Below, piece after piece: positions 7,287-14,010 of a stretch of DNA of 44,082 nucleotides. The translations under genes were made by a program, and so were the position numbers. Source of the stretch: a bacterium (lineage in GTDB: Bacteria; Actinomycetota; Acidimicrobiia; Spongiisociales; UBA5794); NCBI GenBank assembly GCA_024228555.1, contig JAAETI010000331.1, positions 1-44,082 on the forward strand, given 5' to 3'. The notes beneath the pieces were generated by a model. It made no database searches. It was not told the DNA's origin and saw only the letters and a program-made list of their open reading frames with translations. Positions within the stretch are counted from its first letter, which is position 1. Every line of letters starts with the position of its first letter.

Positions 7287-8582
7287 CTAGCCGAGAGGAT
7301 CGGTCTCGTCGATACGCTCGAAGACCCTTTTTGCTTTGCCGAGTTCGGAGCGAGGCATCGATCCGGGGTCTCCGATGAGGACAGAAGTGCGGGAGCGCAG
7401 CCGGCTGTGCAAGACCTTCTCGAGACGCTCCCGGATGTTGTCACGCTGCGGGATGTCCTGGGCGGTCGCCAGCTCGCATCGCACAACCATCTCCGCCAGC
7501 GTGCCTCTCTTGTCGAGGATGATGGCCCACTGGCCCGAGACTCCCGGCTCGGCGAGGACGACTGCCTCGATCTCCGATGGGAACACATTTACGCCACGAA
7601 TGATCAGCATGTCGTCGGCGCGACCGCTGATGCGGTCCATCCGCCGGAAGGTGCGACCGCACTCGGAAGGTTCGTCGACAAAGCGGGTGATATCACCCGT
7701 CCGGTAGCGGATCACCGGCATCGCCTCTTTTGTGAGTGTGGTGAGCACCAACTCGCCCTGGGTTCCGTCCAGCACCGGGTCCCCGGTCTTTGGATCGATG
7801 ATCTCGGGGTAGAAGTGATCGTCGAATATGAACGGAGCCCCCTTGGCCGCAACCGATTCCATCGCCACCCCGGGACCGATGATCTCGGACAGCCCGTATA
7901 TGTCGAGAGCGTCGATCCCCCAGGCGGCTTCGATCTTGGTCCGCATTGATTCTGACCAAGGCTCCGCACCGAGGATCCCGTATTCGATACCGATCCGATC
8001 CATGAGACCGGCGGCTTCAGCGCGCTCCGCCAGCAACAACGAGAACGAGGGTGTTGCACACAAACCGCGCGCCCCCAAATCGGCCAGCAACTCGACCTGA
8101 AACGCCGAATTCCCTCCGGAGGCCGGCACCACCGTGACCCCAAACCGCTCGGCGCCACCATGTAACCCGAGACCACCGGTGAAGAGCCCGTATCCGTATG
8201 CGTTGTGAAAGACGTCGCCGGGCCGCGCCCCAGCACATCCGAGGACCCGGGCGTTGACCTCCGCAAATACATCGAGGTCGCCGCGGGTGTAGCCAACGAT
8301 GGTGGGCTTCCCTGAGGTGCCCGAAGAGGCATGTATACGATTGCACTCGGAGATCGGCAACGTGAGCATCCCGTAGGGGAACGCATTCCGCATCTCCGCC
8401 TTCACTGTGAACGGCAGTTTGGTGATGTCGTCGATTGACTTCACCGCGGCGACACCGGCCATCTTGTCTTGCCAGTACGGCACCTCAGATGCTTTCAGCC
8501 GATCGACCAGGGATATCAACCGGTCACTCTGCAGTTGGTACTTGGCCCCCTGGCTCATCGTCTCGAGTTCCGGCTGGTACAT
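7287..8582 (-). CDS. Phenylacetate-CoA ligase family protein (PaaK-like)
   Basis: This 431-residue ANL-superfamily adenylating enzyme activates an aromatic acid with ATP and CoA. Visible motifs are the P-loop-like RIHASSGTSGKPT, DIYGLSEIIGPG, YRTGDITR and the C-terminal hinge RADDMLIIRGVNVFPSEIE typical of PaaK. The start is placed at the ATG at 8582 because AGGGAG lies 7 bases upstream and the protein then begins MYQPELETMS, a PaaK-like N-terminus. A longer reading to 8681 would extend through the divergent gene's start region. No other paa genes are seen, so the true acid may be phenylacetate or another aryl acid. It is divergent from a methyltransferase. Confidence 0.9.
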   Translation of the reverse strand: MYQPELETMSQGAKYQLQSDRLISLVDRLKASEVPYWQDKMAGVAAVKSIDDITKLPFTVKAEMRNAFPYGMLTLPISECNRIHASSGTSGKPTIVGYTRGDLDVFAEVNARVLGCAGARPGDVFHNAYGYGLFTGGLGLHGGAERFGVTVVPASGGNSAFQVELLADLGARGLCATPSFSLLLAERAEAAGLMDRIGIEYGILGAEPWSESMRTKIEAAWGIDALDIYGLSEIIGPGVAMESVAAKGAPFIFDDHFYPEIIDPKTGDPVLDGTQGELVLTTLTKEAMPVIRYRTGDITRFVDEPSECGRTFRRMDRISGRADDMLIIRGVNVFPSEIEAVVLAEPGVSGQWAIILDKRGTLAEMVVRCELATAQDIPQRDNIRERLEKVLHSRLRSRTSVLIGDPGSMPRSELGKAKRVFERIDETDPLG

Positions 8583-8658
8583 GCTGACACTCCCTGCCAT
8601 ATCTGCTGTCCCAATGATCGCACGATTGCCGGCACCGGAAGCGGTAGCCTCATCGCAT

Positions 8659-9462
8659 ATGGGCGACGACACCAACCGCACCGATCACGAGGGCCGCCGG
8701 ATCGACTTTGGCCGCACCTCTGCCGACTTCGAGCAGTATCGCCCGGGGTTCCCTGCCGACTTCTTCGACCGACTCGAATCACAAGGATGGATCCAACACG
8801 GCCACCGGGCCGCAGACCTCGGCACGGGAACCGGCTCGCTGGCACTTGGCTTTGCGGGACTTGGTCTTGTGGTGACGGGGCTCGACATTGCCCCAGAATT
8901 GCTCGAAGTGGCCCGCCACAAGGCCGACCAAGCAGGTCTGGCGGCAAGCTTCGTCGTCGGACAAGCCGAGGCAACCGGTTTCGACACCTCGGCGTTCGAC
9001 CTGGTCAGCGCCGGTCAATGCTGGTGGTGGTTTGATGCCGACGAGACGATCCGTGAGGTGCAACGGATCCTGATCCCCGGGGGTCGACTCCTCATCTGCA
9101 GCTTCAGTTACCTTGCCCTACCCGGCAACGTCGCGCGACGGACCGAAGACCTGATCCTTCACCACAATCCGGGATGGCCGAGAGCAGGCTGGCGCGGCAT
9201 CCACCCCGAGCAAGTGCGAGCCCTGGACATCGCCGGGTTCTCCGAGGTTGAGAGCTTCAGCTATGTGACCGAGGTCGACTTCAGCCACGAAGCTTGGCGG
9301 GGCCGCATCCGCACCTGCAACGGGGTTGGCTCGGCTCTCACCGAGGACCAGGTCGGTCGCTTCGATGCTGAGCTCGCCGGACTACTCGACCGCGAATTCC
9401 CCGGACCGCTCGCAGTCCCGCACCGCGTCTTTGCCGTTAGCGGGAGAACCAACCCCGGTTAG
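8659..9462 (+). CDS. Class I SAM-dependent methyltransferase
   Basis: This 267-aa protein has a Rossmann methyltransferase core. Motif I is ADLGTGTGSLALGFAG, followed by the acidic residue in VTGLDIAPELLEVA. Motif IV-like FDLVSAGQCWWWFD comes next, and ILIPGGRLLICSF marks post-motif III. The Methyltransf_11/25 pattern is clear but the substrate is not. ATG at 8659 is chosen because upstream codons would run through the PaaK start region, and the protein then begins MGDDTNRTDHEGRRIDFG. Its TAG shares bases with the stop of the convergent nicotinamidase gene (9459-9462), so no space for a terminator remains between them. Confidence 0.85.
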   Translation: MGDDTNRTDHEGRRIDFGRTSADFEQYRPGFPADFFDRLESQGWIQHGHRAADLGTGTGSLALGFAGLGLVVTGLDIAPELLEVARHKADQAGLAASFVVGQAEATGFDTSAFDLVSAGQCWWWFDADETIREVQRILIPGGRLLICSFSYLALPGNVARRTEDLILHHNPGWPRAGWRGIHPEQVRALDIAGFSEVESFSYVTEVDFSHEAWRGRIRTCNGVGSALTEDQVGRFDAELAGLLDREFPGPLAVPHRVFAVSGRTNPG

Positions 9463-10049
9463 GAGATGTGGCAACCGGCGGACTGCATTTCGCCCAGCGC
9501 CCGATCGCCGTCTCCCGGTTCGAGGTCGACTGACCGCACGCCATCGGCAAGCAAGACAACGTCGTAACCGGCTGCAAGCCCGTCGAGAGCAGTTGCCTTG
9601 ACGCAATAATCAGTGGCGAGGCCGCACACAACCACCTTCTTGACTCCCCAGCGATCCAACTGGCCACGCAGACCGGTCGGGGTAACCGCATCGTTCTCCG
9701 GATCCTTCATCGTGAACCCCGAATAGCCGTCCTCACCGTTGGTGCCCTTGCGCACCACAGGACCATCGACGATCAGGTTCGGGTGGAACCCCGCACCCCA
9801 TGTGTCCCCGACGCAGTGAACGGGCCAAACACCACCATCTTTGGCGAAGTGAGGCGTCGACGGCGGATGCCAATCAGCCGTGTAGGCAACGTGGGAGCCG
9901 GCGCTGCGCGCCGCGGCAATGGCCGCGTTGATGACTGGTACAACCTGTTCACCCCCGGCCACGTAGATGCCCCCGTTGGGGTCGGCAAAGTCGTTCTGCA
10001 CATCGACAACGACAAGCGCCGTCTCTTGGTCATAGCTAATGGAAGACAT
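9459..10049 (-). CDS. pncA: Nicotinamidase/isochorismatase-family amidase
   Basis: This 196-aa cysteine hydrolase converts nicotinamide to nicotinate and ammonia in NAD salvage. The catalytic triad is visible: D16 in VVVDVQNDF, K101 in VVRKGTN and C149 in GLATDYCVKAT. The metal ligands typical of PncA are also present (D59, H61, H67 in ADWHPPSTPHF). These together favour nicotinamidase over other isochorismatase-like hydrolases. The start at 10049 gives a normal PncA length; the longer reading to 10226 would run through the DUF4870 gene's start. No strong Shine-Dalgarno is seen. Confidence 0.9.
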   Translation of the reverse strand: MSSISYDQETALVVVDVQNDFADPNGGIYVAGGEQVVPVINAAIAAARSAGSHVAYTADWHPPSTPHFAKDGGVWPVHCVGDTWGAGFHPNLIVDGPVVRKGTNGEDGYSGFTMKDPENDAVTPTGLRGQLDRWGVKKVVVCGLATDYCVKATALDGLAAGYDVVLLADGVRSVDLEPGDGDRALGEMQSAGCHIS

Positions 10050-10166
10050 ACGGCGATCATACCGAACCGCTTCCCAGGGATCCTCAGGGTACGACCAGGG
10101 TGAGACCCGATACCGCTGAGCCCTCGTTGGACAGATACTGAGGGTGTCAGATTGAAACGAGGCACC

Positions 10167-10520
10167 ATGACCGCACAACCCAACCCCATCACCGCCGACA
10201 CCCGCAACTGGTCGACGCTCAGCCACCTGTCGGCATTTGCCGTCTTCGTCGGTATCCCCTCATTCATAGGACCGCTGGTGATGTGGCTACTGCGCAAGGA
10301 AGACGCGTTTGCGGAGTTCCATGCCAAGGAGGCGCTGAACTTCAACATCTCCTTCATCATCTACGCGATCATTGCCGCACTGAGCATCATCGTGCTTGTT
10401 GGCTTGATCGCCCTCCCTGCAGTCCTGATCACCTGGTTCGTTCTAGTGATAAAGGGGGCAGTTAGGGCCTCCGCAGGCGAGTACTACCGCTATCCAATGA
10501 CCATGAGGTTTGTCAGCTAG
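10167..10520 (+). CDS. DUF4870 small membrane protein
   Basis: This 117-aa protein has the DUF4870 pattern. NWSTLSHLSAFAVF is a first hydrophobic segment, then comes FIGPLVMWLLRKED, the conserved FAEFHAKEALNFNISF motif, a long membrane segment and a closing YRYPMTMRF tail. Three membrane helices are likely. Function of the family is unknown. ATG at 10167 is preceded by ACGAGG, which favours it over 10152. A strong terminator follows at 10545. Confidence 0.88.
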   Translation: MTAQPNPITADTRNWSTLSHLSAFAVFVGIPSFIGPLVMWLLRKEDAFAEFHAKEALNFNISFIIYAIIAALSIIVLVGLIALPAVLITWFVLVIKGAVRASAGEYYRYPMTMRFVS

Positions 10521-10544
10521 GCGTTCCCTCCCACGCCAGACAGC

Positions 10545-10574
10545 GAGAAGCCCGGGCATACGCCCGGGCTTCTC
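10545..10574. terminator. Bidirectional hairpin between convergent genes
   Basis: GAGAAGCCCGGGC (10545-10557) and GCCCGGGCTTCTC (10562-10574) form a perfect 13-bp stem with loop ATAC. It lies between the DUF4870 gene and the convergent SDR gene, so it could serve both. A poly-T tail is absent. Confidence 0.7.
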
Positions 10575-10593
10575 CGCGTATTGGCGAATTGGC

Positions 10594-11556
10594 TCATACG
10601 GCCGGGTAGGCGACACCGCCGGCGACCCGGGACGTGACGTTCCACAGCGCCCTTTGCGCTTCCCGGTCGGAGAAGTGGTCCATCTCCATCTCCTCGATCG
10701 GGCCCGTCATCTTCTTCGGCTTGCTTGCAAAGAACTTGCCAGTGACGTTGCGCTCGTAGTCGGCAACTTCGAGATAGCGACCCGCCCCATCAGCAACCGA
10801 GTGTGACATCCCCGGTATCAGCTTGAACAGCGGAATCATGAAAGCTCGCATATAGAACGGAGCGTTCCGGATTGCATCGGTTCCCGGTGTTGAACCCGGT
10901 GACACAGCGTTGACCGAGATCCCTTCCGGCAGCAGCCGAGCCAGCTCCGCAGCCCACCACGCTACGTAGACCTTGGCGGTGGCATAGGTGTCACCTGCTT
11001 TGTACTTCGCCGGAGCCTCCATGCGCATCTGATTCTCGATGGCCTTCTCTAGGTCTCCACCGAAGTGATCATTGGCAACAGCGTGCACATCAACCGGCTT
11101 GAAGGTCGGGACATCACCACGCGCAGCTTCAGAGCCGGCGATGACAATGCTCACCCCTTCGGCAAGAAGGTCAGCTTCCAGAATCCGCATGGTCAGCAGA
11201 TGGTGGCCGATGAGGCTCGAGGTTACGGTTGCTTCCAGCCCACCCGGCGTCATGATCACGCTTGGCGGCGGAGCAATCCCCGCATTGAGGATCAGCGTGT
11301 CGATGCTTCCGCCGCGGCTTGCCAACTCGGTGGCTGCGGTGTCGACGCTTGCCATGTCGTCGAGATCGAGGACGAGAGTCTCGAATACGGCCCTACCGGT
11401 GCGGCTGGCCAGCCGGCTGGCGGCATCTGCGATCCGGGGCTCGTTCCTGCCGGTGATGATGATCCGCGAGTAGTTCCTGTTGGCGAGCTGTGCTGCCGTC
11501 TCGAACCCAAGCCCGGAAGTGGTTCCGGTGACAAGCGCGGTCTTGGAGTTGTCCAT
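10594..11556 (-). CDS. Short-chain dehydrogenase/reductase
   Basis: This 320-aa protein has a classical SDR Rossmann domain. The cofactor loop is TGTTSGLG near residues 10-17, LNAG stands in place of NNAG, the catalytic Ser is in VIAGSEAA, and the YATAK pair supplies Tyr and Lys. The C-terminal half is longer than a minimal SDR. It contains PFYMRAFMIPLFKLIPG, which could pack on membrane or lipid substrate. A perfect AGGAGG Shine-Dalgarno precedes the ATG at 11556. Substrate unknown; the gene appears monocistronic. Confidence 0.9.
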   Translation of the reverse strand: MDNSKTALVTGTTSGLGFETAAQLANRNYSRIIITGRNEPRIADAASRLASRTGRAVFETLVLDLDDMASVDTAATELASRGGSIDTLILNAGIAPPPSVIMTPGGLEATVTSSLIGHHLLTMRILEADLLAEGVSIVIAGSEAARGDVPTFKPVDVHAVANDHFGGDLEKAIENQMRMEAPAKYKAGDTYATAKVYVAWWAAELARLLPEGISVNAVSPGSTPGTDAIRNAPFYMRAFMIPLFKLIPGMSHSVADGAGRYLEVADYERNVTGKFFASKPKKMTGPIEEMEMDHFSDREAQRALWNVTSRVAGGVAYPAV

Positions 11557-11641
11557 GTCGTTCCCTCCTCAGGAGTCGATATGGACATACAGCGCATTTG
11601 GAGACCCATCTATTCCGGGTTTTAGACAGTTGTACAAACTC

Positions 11642-11697
11642 CCGACCAGAATGCCGGTCGGTGTTGTCGCTCGGACCCCCTAGCCGAGCGACAACAC
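11642..11697. promoter_or_regulatory. Palindrome and 14-bp hairpin upstream of the SDR gene
   Basis: CCGACC (11642-11647) and GGTCGG (11656-11661) form an operator-like inverted repeat with an 8-base centre. Directly adjoining, GTGTTGTCGCTCGG (11661-11674) and its exact complement (11684-11697) form a hairpin with a 9-base loop. Both lie 85-140 bases upstream of the SDR start on its 5' side. They may be a repressor site plus a leader stem. No T tract is seen. Confidence 0.4.
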
Positions 11698-11898
11698 CGC
11701 CAGGACCAGCCCCACAGCTTCACCACCCACCATCGCTGCGTCGTCCAGACCAGATGCCATTCCTGACTTATAAGAGCGCACACGAGCGACGGTGATACGA
11801 GATTCCCTAAAAAGATCCGTCGCCTGAGTTCGGGAGACAAGAAAGGCGTCGACCACCTCGACCACAAAGCTCGCCGAGGGCTCCTGACGCAAGAACAC
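11680..11898 (-). CDS. Doubtful 72-aa open frame in a gene-poor gap
   Basis: A GTG-initiated minus-strand frame encodes a plausible-looking peptide (VVEVVDAFLVSRTQATDLFR in its first half) that matches nothing I recognise. No Shine-Dalgarno is visible, and a possible decayed copy of the intergenic repeat (11811-11835) lies inside it. It may be a remnant or chance. The surrounding 11557-12092 interval holds no other supportable gene, only palindromes. Confidence 0.2.
   Translation of the reverse strand: MFLRQEPSASFVVEVVDAFLVSRTQATDLFRESRITVARVRSYKSGMASGLDDAAMVGGEAVGLVLAVLSLG
11811..11835 (+). repeat. Possible decayed copy of the intergenic repeat
   Basis: AGATCCGTCGCC (11813-11824) and AGTTCGGGA (11827-11835) are also found, in the same order, in and beside the repeat at 24464. 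There they are separated by 23 bases that are missing here. This looks like an internally deleted relative that has lost its inverted arms. Confidence 0.4.
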
Positions 11899-11973
11899 AG
11901 CTCGAAAGAGAGGCGGGCCAGCAGGAAAGGAGCCCTCTTCCCGATCTGGAGATTGCTGATCTCCTCGGCTAAC

Positions 11974-11996
11974 GTCCCGGACATAGTGTCCGGGAC
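11974..11996. promoter_or_regulatory. Perfect 10-bp palindrome before an AT-rich promoter-like tract
   Basis: GTCCCGGACA (11974-11983) and TGTCCGGGAC (11987-11996) are exact inverted repeats with a TAG centre. TATATATAT follows at 12002 and the 231-aa gene starts at 12093. A smaller hairpin, GGAGAT/ATCTCC, lies at 11948-11964. Symmetry and position suit a dimeric repressor site next to a -10 region; an RNA hairpin is the alternative. Confidence 0.4.
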
Positions 11997-12092
11997 TTGG
12001 CTATATATATGACCAGCAATGGGACAGCGAAAAGAAGCGCTCAGGTAAACGGCAGAAGCGACCGATTCATGCTCGATGTGGAGGAATAGAAG

Positions 12093-12788
12093 TTGACACT
12101 CGATCCGGTCGCGCTCGACAAGGAATTACAGGGCGAACTCACTGAAGTTCGGTTGCAAACAGAGCACGGTCGTGTGCTTATGCCGGTGGTTCCCCTCGAC
12201 ATGGGGCTGGTCGCATCTGACGTTTTCGAGCTTCACGACGAGGACGAAGCATTCGAGATCTTCAGCCGTGAGTTCAACATGACCCCACTGGTTTCGCTCG
12301 AGTGGCATGAGGATGGAGCTCCGAGCTTCGACAACTCCCTCCAGGTGCTGCGTCTCGGCGACCGTGCCTACATCTCAGTTTCGCCCGACGCCGTAGTCGC
12401 CCAGCACTGGGAAGCCATCGCCGTCTGCGAACCCGGTACTCCCGAAATGCTCGAGGCATTCTTCCTCGACCTCGCCCGTGACAATGGAGCTACCTACAGC
12501 GTTGATCTGTACAGCTCGTTACCGACCACGGTGTCCTCCGATTTCCTCAGCTGTGACGCAGTCGGAGCCAGCTTTGCCGCCTACCTCGACTGGGACGAGA
12601 ACCGCTCCCCAGGAGCGTGGGCTTATGCATGCGAGTATCTCCCCCAATCCGTTGAGAAGACATCCGACCTCGTTATCGGATCGATGGCGCTCCGTAAGGA
12701 AGACAACGAGTTCGCCAGACGTCGCTATGTCAACGCATATGCATCCGCGGTGTACCGCACCACCCGCCAAGCAGCAGTCGGCAGCTAA
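12093..12788 (+). CDS. Unrecognised 231-aa protein with TTG start
   Basis: I do not recognise the family. The TTG at 12093 is preceded by GTGGAGG with 8-base spacing, a strong signal that decides this start. The protein is acidic and soluble, with alternating strands and helices and no signal peptide. The first 150 residues have a pattern (EWHEDGAPSFDNSLQVLRLG, then VSPDAVVAQHWEAIAV) somewhat like secretion-chaperone or YbjN-type folds, which I cannot support further. The C-terminus is Arg/Tyr-rich. It is 23 bases upstream of the dCMP deaminase gene and may be cotranscribed with it. Confidence 0.75.
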   Translation: MTLDPVALDKELQGELTEVRLQTEHGRVLMPVVPLDMGLVASDVFELHDEDEAFEIFSREFNMTPLVSLEWHEDGAPSFDNSLQVLRLGDRAYISVSPDAVVAQHWEAIAVCEPGTPEMLEAFFLDLARDNGATYSVDLYSSLPTTVSSDFLSCDAVGASFAAYLDWDENRSPGAWAYACEYLPQSVEKTSDLVIGSMALRKEDNEFARRRYVNAYASAVYRTTRQAAVGS

Positions 12789-12811
12789 CCCGATTCCGTT
12801 AACGTGGTCGC

Positions 12812-13285
12812 ATGAGACCAAGTTGGGATGAGTACTTCCTCGGCCTTGTTGACAAAGTAGCCGCACGCGCCACCTGTGACCGCGGCAAGAGCGGCTGTGT
12901 TGTCGTCCGCGACAAACGGATCATCTGCACTGGCTACGTTGGCTCACCGTCCGGTATGCCCCATTGCGACGACGCCGGTCACGACTTCAAGCAGGTCATG
13001 GATGACGATGGCACCACCCGTCAGCATTGTGTCCGGACAGTCCATGCCGAGCAGAACGCAATCGTGCAGGCGGCTCGGTACGGGCTCCAGCTGGAGGGCA
13101 CCACTCTGTACTGCTCGATGGAGCCGTGTCGCGTCTGCGCGATGCTTATCGCCAGCAGCGGCTTTGCGCGGGTAGTGGCACGGCGTCGCTATCACGCCGG
13201 TGGTGACACCCCGGATATCCTCGCCTCCGCCGGTGTGGAACTCGTCATCGAGCAAGACGCGATCGAAACCTACGAGGGCCAGTAG
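12812..13285 (+). CDS. dCMP deaminase family protein (ComEB-like)
   Basis: This 157-aa zinc-dependent deaminase converts dCMP to dUMP for thymidylate synthesis. The catalytic motif HAE is at 78-80 and PCRVC at 105-109 supplies C106 and C109. Extra Cys/His residues between about 22 and 73 (C22, C29, H51, C52, H57, C73) fit the second structural zinc site of dCMP deaminases. It begins MRPSWDEYFLGLV, typical of this subfamily. A cytidine or tRNA deaminase is less likely given the extra metal site. The preceding gene ends 23 bases upstream. Confidence 0.9.
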   Translation: MRPSWDEYFLGLVDKVAARATCDRGKSGCVVVRDKRIICTGYVGSPSGMPHCDDAGHDFKQVMDDDGTTRQHCVRTVHAEQNAIVQAARYGLQLEGTTLYCSMEPCRVCAMLIASSGFARVVARRRYHAGGDTPDILASAGVELVIEQDAIETYEGQ

Positions 13286-13301
13286 CTGGACTCAGGGGCA
13301 G

Positions 13302-13823
13302 TCAGAGTGTGGCCGCCATGCGGTACACCAATAGCTCGGACCCCTGACGAAGCGGCTCCTCGTCCCCTGTCGGTACAAACTCGGTTGCCGCAAAAAGCCG
13401 ATCCGCCGCATCGTTCCCCGCAGTAACCCAAAGTTCTGCGCTGCCGGCACCGGCCGTACGAGCCCAGTCGAGCGCCGCGTTCAGTAGTCCCCGACCGATG
13501 CCCATTCGGCGCACCTCAGGGTCTACCCACATCGCACCGACATCCAGCACATCGCCGGCTTCATCCAGACGCCCAAACATCATCCCAACCGGGTCGGAGT
13601 CGGCTTCGGCAACCAGCAGGAGACTGTGGGGATGGTTGGCAGCAGTGGTGACGAGTTCCCGCCACCGTTCGTCTGCCTCTGCCGACTCCTGCGCCAGGAC
13701 ACTACGAAATGCATGAGGCGAATCCTCGACTGCACGCAGCCGTAGCGACCGCCACAGGCGCCACTCGTTGTCGGCAATTGCTCTTGTCTTGAATTTCACA
13801 ACCCGAGTCTTGCAGAGTCGCAC
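13302..13823 (-). CDS. GNAT-family N-acetyltransferase
   Basis: This protein of up to 173 aa has a GNAT core. VLDVGAMWVDPEVRRMGIGRGLL carries the beta-4 strand and the R/QxxGxG/A acetyl-CoA loop (RRMGIG). ALDWARTAGAGSAELWV and the final strand YRMAATL complete it. Two starts are possible: the ATG at 13823, or a GTG seven codons in that gives VKFKTRAIADNEW, the more usual GNAT N-terminus. Substrate unknown. It is convergent with the dCMP deaminase gene. Confidence 0.85.
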   Translation of the reverse strand: MRLCKTRVVKFKTRAIADNEWRLWRSLRLRAVEDSPHAFRSVLAQESAEADERWRELVTTAANHPHSLLLVAEADSDPVGMMFGRLDEAGDVLDVGAMWVDPEVRRMGIGRGLLNAALDWARTAGAGSAELWVTAGNDAADRLFAATEFVPTGDEEPLRQGSELLVYRMAATL

Positions 13824-14010
13824 TCACCAGCGACGGATTACTACCGACGAGACCAACCATTTGCCAGGAGGTGGCGGCGCATTGTGCCGGTTCTCTCTCG
13901 CTGGTGGGCGCTCGATATCGCCTTCGGTTTGCGGTGGGGGGAATCCCGGAGCAGCCGAGTGTATGTTTCTCAAGACGGTCAACTCATCGCTCGATCGCAA
14001 GGAGGCAGGC

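Noticed and set aside
10167-10520. Possible holin-like reading of the small membrane protein
   Set aside because: The FAEFHAKEALNFNISF block is the DUF4870 pattern, not a holin.
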